From an uncultured Actinomycetes bacterium (lineage in GTDB: Bacteria; Actinomycetota; Actinomycetes; Nanopelagicales; Nanopelagicaceae): a stretch of 6,140 bases of DNA. This document shows positions 1 to 6,140 of the stretch, one piece after another. The stretch is taken from NCBI GenBank assembly GCA_903875815.1, contig CAIQXR010000258.1, positions 1 through 6,140 of the forward strand. The letters run 5' to 3'. The notes under the pieces were generated by a model, which did not search any database, had not been told where the DNA came from, and saw only the letters and a program-made list of their open reading frames with translations. A program made the translations under genes and the position numbers. Each line of letters begins with the position of its first letter. Within the stretch, counting starts at the first letter, position 1.

Positions 1-1676
1 CAGTAACGATGCCAGCACTTGGCGAATCGGTCACCGAAGGAACAGTTACTCGTTGGCTAAAGAATGAAGGCGACATGGTCGCTATGGACGAGCCACTGCT
101 CGAAGTCTCCACCGACAAAGTTGATACCGAAATTCCTTCGCCTGCTGCCGGAATTCTTTCTCGCATCGTTGTGGGCGTTGACCAGACCGTTGCAGTCGGC
201 GCAGAACTCGCCGTAATTGGCGCAGCCGATGGCGCAGCAACACCAGCACCTGTGGCAGTTCCTGCAGCTCCAGTTGCAACTCCAGCTCCTGTCGTTGAAG
301 CACCTGCACCCGTCGCGGCTCCAGCACCAGTTGCTGCACCCGTCGCAGCTCCAGCGCCAGTCGCAGCTCCAGCTGCCACTCCCGCGGTAGTCCCTACAGC
401 CGCTGGAACAATTGTTGCGATGCCTGCATTGGGCGAATCAGTTACTGAAGGAACCGTGACGCGTTGGCTAAAGAGCGTTGGCGACACTGTCACTGTCGAT
501 GAGGCACTACTCGAAGTTTCCACCGACAAAGTTGACACCGAAATTCCATCCCCAGTTTCTGGCACCATCCTTTCGATTGATGTACCAGTGGACTCCACAG
601 TTCCCGTCGGCGCACGCCTTGCCACGATTGGTTCATCGTCGGCAGCGCCCGTTGATGCACCAGTCGCTGTTGCTGCACCTGCCCCCGTTGCACCAGCACC
701 AGTAGCTGCTCCAGCGCCCGTTGCTGCGCCAACACCAGTTTCAGCCGTTGATAACTCCGACTCTTATGTCACTCCCCTTGTTCGCAAACTTGCACGCGAA
801 AGCGGTGTCGATCTCGCTCGCGTCACAGGGACAGGTATCGGTGGTCGAATCCGCAAGGAAGATATTTTGGCCGCTGCGCCTCGCGCGGCATCCGCACCAG
901 CCGCAGTCCAATCATCATCTGCCCCCGCAGCTCCAGCAGCTCCGGTTGCAATCTCACCACTTCGCGGAACTCAAGTGAAGATGTCCCGTCTTCGCAAAGT
1001 CATTGCCGAGCGCATGGTCGAATCACTTCACGTCAGCGCACAACTCACTACCGTCGTTGAAGTTGACGTAACAAAGATTGCCCGTCTTCGTGATCGCGCC
1101 AAGGCCAACTTCGAAGCTCGCGAAGGCGTCAAGCTCTCCTTCTTGCCATTCTTCGCCGTTGCGGTCTGCGAAGCTCTCAAACAGCACCCAGTTTTGAATG
1201 CCTCTGCCGAAGGTGACACCATCACCTACCACGGCGCAGAACACCTCGGTGTAGCAGTCGATACTGAACGAGGTCTACTCGTTCCTGTTATCAAGGATGC
1301 TGGCGACCTCAATATCGGCGGCGTTGCTCGCAAGATTGCTGACGTTGCAGCACGCACTCGCGATAATAAGATCACTCCCGACGAACTCGGTGGTGGAACA
1401 TTTACTCTCACCAACACTGGCAGTCGCGGTGCACTCTTTGATACTCCGATCATCAACCAACCACAGGTTGCGATTCTTGGTCTTGGTGCAGTGGTGAAGC
1501 GTCCGATGGTTCTTAAGGGAACTGACGGCGGCGAGCAGATTGCGATCCGCTCGATGGTCTATCTCGCGCTCTCCTACGATCACCGAATTGTTGATGGCGC
1601 AGATGCTGCCCGATTCCTGGTTACTTTGAAGGAGCGTCTAGAAGATGGTCGCTTCGAATCTGATTTAGGACTCTAA
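1..1676 (+). CDS. sucB: Dihydrolipoamide acyltransferase (E2) of the pyruvate/2-oxoglutarate dehydrogenase complex, 5' end cut by the window
   Basis: This is the E2 core enzyme: it takes an acyl group from E1 onto lipoyl-lysine and passes it to CoA. Counting from the ATG at 9, there are two lipoyl domains (about 1-71 and 138-208), each with a [10 protein letters not shown] site (lipoyl lysines K37 and K174). Ala-Pro linkers follow each domain, then a peripheral-subunit (E3)-binding domain (about 253-289) and a catalytic domain (about 318-550) ending in DHRIVDG, with catalytic H525 and D529. The ATG at 9 is probably not the start. The frame stays open to base 1 and encodes Val-Thr just before it, matching the usual family N-terminus (V-T-M-P-A-L-G-E-S), so only a few residues are missing. 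The visible 555 residues fit the full family length. Actinobacterial proteins labelled SucB usually act as the E2 of pyruvate dehydrogenase (DlaT/AceF), because the 2-oxoglutarate E1 carries its own acyltransferase domain; the symbol is therefore conventional. Cytoplasmic. Confidence 0.96.
   Translation, partial: VTMPALGESVTEGTVTRWLKNEGDMVAMDEPLLEVSTDKVDTEIPSPAAGILSRIVVGVDQTVAVGAELAVIGAADGAATPAPVAVPAAPVATPAPVVEAPAPVAAPAPVAAPVAAPAPVAAPAATPAVVPTAAGTIVAMPALGESVTEGTVTRWLKSVGDTVTVDEALLEVSTDKVDTEIPSPVSGTILSIDVPVDSTVPVGARLATIGSSSAAPVDAPVAVAAPAPVAPAPVAAPAPVAAPTPVSAVDNSDSYVTPLVRKLARESGVDLARVTGTGIGGRIRKEDILAAAPRAASAPAAVQSSSAPAAPAAPVAISPLRGTQVKMSRLRKVIAERMVESLHVSAQLTTVVEVDVTKIARLRDRAKANFEAREGVKLSFLPFFAVAVCEALKQHPVLNASAEGDTITYHGAEHLGVAVDTERGLLVPVIKDAGDLNIGGVARKIADVAARTRDNKITPDELGGGTFTLTNTGSRGALFDTPIINQPQVAILGLGAVVKRPMVLKGTDGGEQIAIRSMVYLALSYDHRIVDGADAARFLVTLKERLEDGRFESDLGL
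222..404 (+). repeat. Ala-Pro-rich linker repeat between lipoyl domains 1 and 2
   Basis: Residues about 72-132 of the E2 protein are almost entirely Ala, Pro and Val, in imperfect PAPVA / APVAAP units. At DNA level these are degenerate repeats of GCTCCAGCACCAGTTGCT type. In the E2 family such linkers act as stiff, mobile swinging arms for the lipoyl domains. The repeats also produce long open frames on the other strand (for example 82-339) that are not genes. Repeat number may vary between strains by slippage; that is inference. Confidence 0.85.
633..758 (+). repeat. Ala-Pro-rich linker repeat between lipoyl domain 2 and the E3-binding domain
   Basis: Residues about 209-250 of the E2 protein repeat the APAPVA pattern, ending in a short polar stretch (VDNSDS) before the E3-binding domain begins at Tyr253. 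A third, shorter Ala/Pro/Ser linker (residues about 290-314, bases about 876-950) separates the E3-binding and catalytic domains. All three are interdomain hinges typical of 2-oxo acid dehydrogenase E2 proteins. Confidence 0.8.
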
Positions 1677-1678
1677 GG
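1675..1678 (+). promoter_or_regulatory. Ribosome binding site for the GTG-started TIGR01777 gene
   Basis: AAGG lies 8 bases before the GTG at 1687 and overlaps the TAA stop of the E2 gene (1674-1676). It supports the GTG start, since no ATG is suitably placed, and it suggests translational coupling of the two genes. Confidence 0.5.
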
Positions 1679-1686
1679 TCGCAGCT

Positions 1687-2592
1687 GTGAAGAAGGCCCT
1701 GCCTCCACAACGCATCGCCGTTACCGGAGCATCTGGACTTATCGGCACCGCCCTTGTCGGACACCTTCGATCTGAAGGTCACACAGTGCAACGCTTTGTT
1801 CGTCGTCCCGCAACGGCGGCCGATGAAATATCTTGGGATCCGAAGTCAGGAACAGTCGATCTTGCCGCCCTTGAAGGCATCGATGCAGTTATTCACTTAG
1901 CTGGCGCCGGGGTCGGCGATAAGCGATGGACAAAGAAATATCGCGCAGAAATTCTTAACTCGCGCCTACTGGGAACGACCGCAATCGCCAATGCCGTCGC
2001 ACAAGTAAAACCTGCGGTCTTTATCTCTGCCAGCGCCATGGGCTTCTATGGTGAGACCGGAAATCGCGCTGTCACTGAAGCAGATCGCGCCGGCGATGAC
2101 TTTCTCGCTGCCGTATGCCGCGAGTGGGAAAGCGCAGCTGATCTTGCAGGCGATGTTCGCACAGTAAAATTACGTACCGGTCTCGTCCTCGATCCCACCG
2201 GTGGCGCACTGGGTCGTATGCTCCCACTCTTCCGGTTTGGCCTCGGTGGCAAATTGGGAAATGGCAAGCAATGGTGGTCATGGATCACTCTGCACGATCA
2301 TATTCGCGCGATCTGCCACCTCTTAGAATCTCAACTCGAAGGACCGGTGAACCTCACGTCACCCAATCCAGTAACCAACCTTGAGTTCACTGCAGCTCTT
2401 GCTCGCACGTTGCATCGTCCGGCGCTCTTCCCTGCACCTGCTTTCGCATTGAAGCTTGCGCTCGGTGGTTTCTCCACTGAAATTCTTGGATCGAAGAAAG
2501 TTTCTCCGGAAGTTTTACTTGCGGATGGCTTTACTTTTGATTACCCAGAAATTTCAGGGGCGCTTGCAGCGCTTATTTCCGAGAACGAATAA
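1687..2592 (+). CDS. TIGR01777-family NAD(P)-binding epimerase-like protein (Rv2216-like)
   Basis: A 301-residue extended short-chain dehydrogenase-like protein, full length for the TIGR01777 family. The N-terminal Rossmann motif TGASGLIG is at residues 13-20. Family hallmarks follow: W50 with a downstream LEGIDAVIHLAGAGVG block (62-77), R80-W81, the NSRLLGT segment (91-97), SASAMGFYG (114-122, with Y121 at the position of the SDR active-site tyrosine) and SWITLHDH (198-205). The C-terminal part, from about 245 (RPALFPAPAF to DYPEI), matches the small DUF1731 domain. It is probably cytoplasmic, with no signal peptide or membrane segment. The start is GTG, 10 bases after the E2 stop, so the two genes are very likely one transcript. 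M. tuberculosis has the same pair (dlaT, Rv2216), followed there by lipB and lipA; here the next gene is convergent and unrelated. The substrate of this family is not established, so the name 'epimerase' is homology only. Confidence 0.93.
   Translation: MKKALPPQRIAVTGASGLIGTALVGHLRSEGHTVQRFVRRPATAADEISWDPKSGTVDLAALEGIDAVIHLAGAGVGDKRWTKKYRAEILNSRLLGTTAIANAVAQVKPAVFISASAMGFYGETGNRAVTEADRAGDDFLAAVCREWESAADLAGDVRTVKLRTGLVLDPTGGALGRMLPLFRFGLGGKLGNGKQWWSWITLHDHIRAICHLLESQLEGPVNLTSPNPVTNLEFTAALARTLHRPALFPAPAFALKLALGGFSTEILGSKKVSPEVLLADGFTFDYPEISGALAALISENE
2558..2574 (+). terminator. Possible weak hairpin terminator at the end of the E2-TIGR01777 transcript
   Basis: GCGCT-TGC-AGCGC (2560-2572) forms a perfect 5-bp stem with a 3-base loop, extendable by two G-T pairs on the plus-strand RNA, and is followed by TTATTT. 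It sits inside the coding ends of both convergent genes, the only place a terminator could fit. The stem is short and the T-run is interrupted, so it may be chance. On the minus strand no T-run follows the hairpin, so it would not end that transcript. Confidence 0.25.
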
Positions 2593-3721
2593 TCTCTTCC
2601 GCCGATAGCCGGCCGCTGCGCATCGCACCTTGTTGTGAAGGCCATTGAGTAAAATCACCGGCAAGATAGAGATCTGCACCTATGGCCGCAGATTGGCGGT
2701 TGCGTAACGTGGAATCTACAAGATAAAGCGATTCGGCGATTTCATAGCGGCCAACTTCTTGCCACGAACGTGAATTAGTCGACCAGAGTGAATCCAACTC
2801 CTGGTGTAGTTCGAACTCCGAAAGCGTTGAGAGTGCGGTCGTCGAAATCAGGTGCTGCCCTGTGGGTGCATAACTACGTGAGACTTCGGAAATCACCACG
2901 GAATTTACAATGCCCTTTCCGGAGCCAACTGCAAGGTACTTGGACTGTGGCAGATCATCGGAGGTTGTGTGATACCAGGTGGTTGATGAGAGCGGGCGTG
3001 CCTGTAACGGCGTCGACAGTAGGGCGCTTGCAACGCTCGGTGGCGTAGCAACAACGATTGCATCGGCCGTAAGCCTTCCAAACTCACCTGAAACTTCACC
3101 GGAGGAAATCTTCAGAACTTCGGTGTTATAACGTATATCTCGCAATGGGGCAGCAAGTTTTCGCGATAACTCTCCTGCTCCCAGGGCAGGTACTCCAGGT
3201 CGACCAGTGGCAAATGAACGCATGATCTGGCGAGCAACTGTCGATGAGATCTCATCTGGGTTTGTGAGAAAAACGCCGGTCAGAAATGGTTTGAGAATAT
3301 GTGCGTAAAGAGTTGAAAACTTTTTCGCTGCGTCACCCAAGGCAACATCACCTTTTTTACTGCTGGCGAGAAATGACGCAAATGCGATTTTCTCGGCAAG
3401 ACTTCCAGAAACCCTTCCTACCGTTGTTGGCAGGTGAGAGAGTCCTACGATCTGATCATCCAATCCCGACAATCGAAGGTTCGGCGAGATAGCCTGGAAA
3501 TCAATGCCATCCAATAGATTCAATTTCTTAATTTCAGAGTAACCAGAATTAATGACCTGGAATCCATGATCCAAGCGGTAGCCATCGACGAGATCGGTCT
3601 TGACGCGACCACCTGGCCGATCGCACTTTTCCAGCACAGTCACTTCTAATCCTGCGCGCTCTAAATAAGTAGCTGCTGTTAATCCAGCCAGACCTGCGCC
3701 AACGACAATGACATCACTCAA
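2573..3721 (-). CDS. FAD-dependent amine-oxidase / phytoene-desaturase-like flavoprotein
   Basis: A 382-residue flavoprotein of the amine oxidase / protoporphyrinogen oxidase / phytoene desaturase superfamily. At the N-terminus is the dinucleotide-binding GAGLAG (8-13), with E31 ending the second strand to bind the FAD ribose. Next come RPGGR (35-39) and DHGFQV (51-56), the latter typical of one uncharacterised branch. VVATPP (223-228) matches the second FAD-contacting strand of the family. The C-terminal FAD motif AGDFTQWPSQQGAMRSG (354-370) is intact, so the protein looks functional. No signal peptide or membrane helix is seen. The start is TTG at 3721 with AGGAG 6 bases upstream; no closer ATG fits. 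It lies 9 bases after the Gfo/Idh/MocA gene and is probably the last gene of that operon. Its 3' end overlaps the convergent TIGR01777 gene by 20 bases. The substrate is unknown: amines, carotenoid-like polyenes and porphyrinogens are all used by relatives. Confidence 0.9.
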   Translation of the reverse strand: MSDVIVVGAGLAGLTAATYLERAGLEVTVLEKCDRPGGRVKTDLVDGYRLDHGFQVINSGYSEIKKLNLLDGIDFQAISPNLRLSGLDDQIVGLSHLPTTVGRVSGSLAEKIAFASFLASSKKGDVALGDAAKKFSTLYAHILKPFLTGVFLTNPDEISSTVARQIMRSFATGRPGVPALGAGELSRKLAAPLRDIRYNTEVLKISSGEVSGEFGRLTADAIVVATPPSVASALLSTPLQARPLSSTTWYHTTSDDLPQSKYLAVGSGKGIVNSVVISEVSRSYAPTGQHLISTTALSTLSEFELHQELDSLWSTNSRSWQEVGRYEIAESLYLVDSTLRNRQSAAIGADLYLAGDFTQWPSQQGAMRSGRLSAEEIIRSRK

Positions 3722-3727
3722 TGACAG

Positions 3728-3732
3728 CTCCT
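3728..3732 (-). promoter_or_regulatory. Ribosome binding site that decides the TTG start of the flavoprotein gene
   Basis: On the minus strand AGGAG lies 6 bases before TTG at 3721 and shares bases with the TAG stop (3731-3733) of the upstream oxidoreductase gene, reading TAGGAG. It is the clearest Shine-Dalgarno sequence in the window. It favours the TTG start and suggests that ribosomes finishing the upstream gene can start again here. Confidence 0.7.
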
Positions 3733-4735
3733 ATCGAAATGAGAGTTCTCGGGCCTGATCAATAATTGTCGCAACGCTGCGGATCAATTGATGAGTCACA
3801 GTGAGTGGGCTACCCGTTTCAATAGCGGCAAAGACCTCTCGGTAAAACTCGCCGTAATTGCCGGGAAGGGAGTCGTATGCGACAACGTTCTCCCCTTGAA
3901 CAATCACAGTCGTGGATCGAGTATCTAAATTCCACGTTCCATGGACTGGCTTCTCACCTTTACGTAATAGCTCCTCTTGTGGATCCAAATCATCCACAAT
4001 CATGGAACCGCGGTCACCAGATAAACGAATTCGTGGACCGGGAGATCCCATGATGGCGCTAGCCGACAAATAGGAATCAACACCGCTGGCGTGCTTCACA
4101 GTAAGTACTGCGTCATCATCTCCGCTCCCCCTGATCGAGCGCACGCTTGCTCCCACGAGCTCGCCTGGACCGAAAAGGTGGAGGGCGGTCGAGAGTAAAT
4201 GCGGCTGTAAATCAAAGAGCAGGCCGCCGCCATCACGGGCCGAACTCTCTCGCCATGCACCGGGTCGAAGTTCGGGTCGAAACCGTTCGAACCGAGATTC
4301 GAAGCGAAATACTTTTCCGAGCGTGCCGTCACCAATCGCTTTGGCAGCAGTGAGCGTGTCGCTATCCCAGAGTCGGTTAAAGAAAGTCGTTACCAACACG
4401 CCAGCCTTGTCGGCAGCAGCGAGAATTTCATTGGTGTCCTTGAGAGAGAGCGCGAATGGTTTATCTACGACGACCGCAATTCCTTTCTCAATCGCAGCAA
4501 GCGCCTGTTCTTTGTGAAGCGTGTTTGCAGTGGCTATGACAACGAGATCGAGGTTGCGATCCAATAACTGATCGAAAGTCGAAAGGACAGAACAAGAAGG
4601 GAAATCAATCGCAACATGATCGGCGCGTTCAGGACTGTTGGTGAGCACGCCCACAATCTCGTGACCGAGAGAGGCAATGAGCGGAGCGTGAAAAGTACGC
4701 CCCGCCAATCCATACCCTGAAATTCCTACTCGCAT
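3731..4735 (-). CDS. Gfo/Idh/MocA-family NAD(P)-dependent oxidoreductase
   Basis: A 334-residue protein, normal length for the family, which oxidises or reduces sugars, inositols and related polyols with NAD(P). The N-terminal Rossmann fold carries GISGYGLAG (4-12) followed by RTFHAPLI, as in the YdgJ/IolW-like subgroup. The family EKP motif appears as DKP (91-93), keeping catalytic K92. FFNRLWDSD (118-126) corresponds to the NRRWD segment of that subgroup. In the catalytic block GGLLFDLQPHLLSTALHLFG (170-189), D175 and H179 are kept, while the usual Gly after DL and the Asp after HLL are Gln and Ser. It is cytoplasmic, without signal or membrane segment. The ATG at 4735 gives a natural N-terminus; upstream there is only a weak GAAAG 9 bases away. 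It lies 15 bases after the MMPL transporter and 9 before the flavoprotein, so an operon is likely. The exact substrate cannot be told; scyllo-inositol or a related cyclitol or sugar is a guess from the subgroup. Confidence 0.92.
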   Translation of the reverse strand: MRVGISGYGLAGRTFHAPLIASLGHEIVGVLTNSPERADHVAIDFPSCSVLSTFDQLLDRNLDLVVIATANTLHKEQALAAIEKGIAVVVDKPFALSLKDTNEILAAADKAGVLVTTFFNRLWDSDTLTAAKAIGDGTLGKVFRFESRFERFRPELRPGAWRESSARDGGGLLFDLQPHLLSTALHLFGPGELVGASVRSIRGSGDDDAVLTVKHASGVDSYLSASAIMGSPGPRIRLSGDRGSMIVDDLDPQEELLRKGEKPVHGTWNLDTRSTTVIVQGENVVAYDSLPGNYGEFYREVFAAIETGSPLTVTHQLIRSVATIIDQARELSFR

Positions 4736-4750
4736 GACTAAGGTCTTTCG

Positions 4751-6140
4751 CTACTTGGATTCCTTAGCTAGCTTCGATGGCCACCAAATCTTAGGACCAA
4801 TGCTGTGTACGAGCGCCGGCACCAAAATAGAGCGAACAATCAAGGTATCGAGCAACACGCCGAAGCCTACTGTGAAGCCAAGTTCAGCCAAGAAGACCAG
4901 CGGCAAGATGCCGAGAACGGTGAAGGTAGCCGCGAGAACAATTCCCGCTGAAGTAATGACGCCACCAGTAACTGTCACGCCCTTGGTCACGCCCGCACTC
5001 GTGCCATGTTTGATCGTCTCTTCGCGAACACGAGTCATCAAGAAGATGTTGTAATCAATGCCCAGCGCCACAAGGAAGACGAAGGAGAAGAGCGGATAGG
5101 ACGTATCTTCACCAGCGAAGTGGAAGAGGTGGTGGAAGACCAAGCTCGACACACCTAGGGTCGCAGCAAAGGAGAGCACGACTGTCACCAATAGCAGACC
5201 AGCAGCAGCGAGTGAGCGAAGAAGAAGCGCCAGAATTACGGCGATCACAAAGAGGATCACTGGAATGATGAGTGCCCGATCGCGCTGGGCTGCCTCATGC
5301 ACGTCGTAATAGACCGCTGTTGTTCCACCAGTGAGAATTGATGGATCGATTGATTTCACACCTGCGCGCAAGCCGGGAATCAGTGCAGTCGCAGCTGCTG
5401 AGTCCGGTGCGTATGCCAGAGTGACATTGAGAACTTCTAGACCATCGACAACTTTAGGTGTCTGGGTCATGGGATCAACAAGTGGAGTCACTGAGCTGAC
5501 GCCCTTAATTCCCTGCAACGTATTGATCACAGCATCAACTTCGCCGACTTTAACGACTACTTGAGTTGGTTGACCTTGACCGCCTGGGAAGTACTTAAGC
5601 AGCTGCTCTTGTCCGACAACAGAGTCGGGACGTTGAGTGAAGCCCTGAACGGTAGAGAGACCATTTGCACCTAGCGTGGTGATGAAAGCAGCGAGCACGA
5701 GTAGTGCGCCACCAGAAACCAACCAATATTTGCGAGGGTGCTTCTGGGTTGCGTTGGCAACCTTAGACCAGAGGCCTGTGAGTTTTTCATCGGGGTGATC
5801 GAAGAGCGGGCGCTTGGGCCAGAAGATCCAACGACCGAAGAGAACAAGTAGCGCCGGCAAGAAGGTCAGAATCGTGACCATCGAGCAAGCAATACCGATC
5901 GCACCGATCGGACCGAGGCCACGATTATTGGTGAGCTCAGATAGCAGGAGCACCAGCAAACCAATGGCGACAGTAGAACCGGAAGCAACGATCGGTTCGA
6001 CCACACCGCGCCATGCCTTTCGCATTGCATCCACGCGAGAACGATGGAGATGGAGCTCTTCGCGATAGCGGGCAATGAGAAGAAGTGCGTAGTCCGTCGC
6101 GGCACCTAAGACAAGTACCGAAAGAATTCCTTGCGATTGA
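4751..6140 (-). CDS. MMPL-family (RND superfamily) membrane transporter, 5' end cut by the window
   Basis: The C-terminal 462 residues of an inner-membrane exporter of the MMPL type, usually about 700-750 residues and driven by the proton gradient. An in-frame GTG at 6034 is not the true start: the frame continues to the right edge and encodes GAATDYALLLIARYREEL (bases about 6107-6053), the first Asp-Tyr motif of the family. The second copy, GIDYNIFLMTRVREE, has its Asp-Tyr at 5056-5051; these pairs line the proton path in MmpL proteins. Hydrophobic segments follow the first motif (about bases 5985-5940 and 5915-5825), then one near 5725-5680. Next come a long extracytoplasmic loop (about 5670-5285) containing FPGG, and a final group of about five helices. 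A short cytoplasmic tail ends in KLAKESK. The cargo is unknown; actinobacterial relatives export lipids, siderophores and drugs. It is the first visible gene of a probable minus-strand operon, with the next start 15 bases after its stop. Confidence 0.94.
   Translation of the reverse strand, partial: QSQGILSVLVLGAATDYALLLIARYREELHLHRSRVDAMRKAWRGVVEPIVASGSTVAIGLLVLLLSELTNNRGLGPIGAIGIACSMVTILTFLPALLVLFGRWIFWPKRPLFDHPDEKLTGLWSKVANATQKHPRKYWLVSGGALLVLAAFITTLGANGLSTVQGFTQRPDSVVGQEQLLKYFPGGQGQPTQVVVKVGEVDAVINTLQGIKGVSSVTPLVDPMTQTPKVVDGLEVLNVTLAYAPDSAAATALIPGLRAGVKSIDPSILTGGTTAVYYDVHEAAQRDRALIIPVILFVIAVILALLLRSLAAAGLLLVTVVLSFAATLGVSSLVFHHLFHFAGEDTSYPLFSFVFLVALGIDYNIFLMTRVREETIKHGTSAGVTKGVTVTGGVITSAGIVLAATFTVLGILPLVFLAELGFTVGFGVLLDTLIVRSILVPALVHSIGPKIWWPSKLAKESK

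Noticed and set aside
82..339. Open frame on the minus strand rich in Leu, Gln and Arg
   Set aside because: It is the antisense of the Ala-Pro linker of the E2 gene; low-complexity coding DNA keeps other frames open. No family likeness. The same holds for open frames at 490-735 (minus), 478-705 and 721-978 (plus).
222..758. The Ala-Pro repeats considered as a CRISPR-like or minisatellite array
   Set aside because: Units are degenerate, in frame, and encode the known swinging-arm linkers of E2 proteins; there are no unique spacers of constant length.
1275..1583. 102-residue open frame on the minus strand
   Set aside because: It lies wholly opposite the conserved catalytic domain of the E2 gene, and its protein shows no recognisable motif.
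1677..1686. A promoter between the E2 and TIGR01777 genes, or in the 9- and 15-base gaps on the minus strand
   Set aside because: The gaps are too short for a promoter outside coding sequence, and I saw no clear -35/-10 pair in the flanking coding ends.
4734..5054. 106-residue plus-strand open frame opposite the transporter end
   Set aside because: It is antisense to the conserved second Asp-Tyr motif and last helices of the MMPL gene, with a low-complexity Lys/Thr/Val/Pro composition and no Shine-Dalgarno that I could see.
5866..6105. Minus-strand open frame of 79 residues with a hydrophobic stretch
   Set aside because: It is a frame-shifted shadow of the transporter's membrane segments, whose true frame carries the family motifs.

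Overview
The window suggests an actinobacterium (Actinomycetota) of moderate G+C, a little above 50% by eye. This rests on three things: a two-lipoyl-domain E2 acyltransferase of the DlaT/SucB type; its pairing with a TIGR01777 epimerase-like gene, the order I recall for Mycobacterium tuberculosis dlaT-Rv2216; and an MMPL transporter whose motifs match those of actinobacteria. A small-genome aquatic lineage is possible but is only a guess from base composition and tight gene packing.

Layout. The plus-strand half (1-2592) holds the E2 gene, which already runs in from the left edge. Ten bases after it comes an NAD(P)-binding TIGR01777-family gene with a GTG start. The minus-strand half (2573-6140) reads from right to left. 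It holds the 3' two-thirds of an MMPL/RND-superfamily transporter whose 5' end lies beyond the right edge, then a Gfo/Idh/MocA-family oxidoreductase 15 bases later, then an FAD-dependent amine-oxidase-like flavoprotein 9 bases later, started by TTG. The two gene sets converge and their coding regions overlap by 20 bases. There is no gene-free stretch longer than 15 bases, and I see no RNA gene, mobile element, CRISPR array or attachment site.

How the genes work together. The E2 is central metabolism: it is the lipoylated acyl-transfer core of the pyruvate dehydrogenase complex and, in actinobacteria, of the mixed pyruvate/2-oxoglutarate dehydrogenase complex. The TIGR01777 gene is probably co-transcribed with it, but its substrate is unknown. 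The three minus-strand genes are spaced like an operon. A transporter, a sugar- or cyclitol-type dehydrogenase and a flavin oxidase could form a small pathway, but nothing in the sequence names a substrate.

This is mostly ordinary chromosomal sequence. I found no convincing new system. The most useful points are the corrected gene boundaries at both edges, the overlapping gene ends, and the unexplained three-gene minus-strand cluster.
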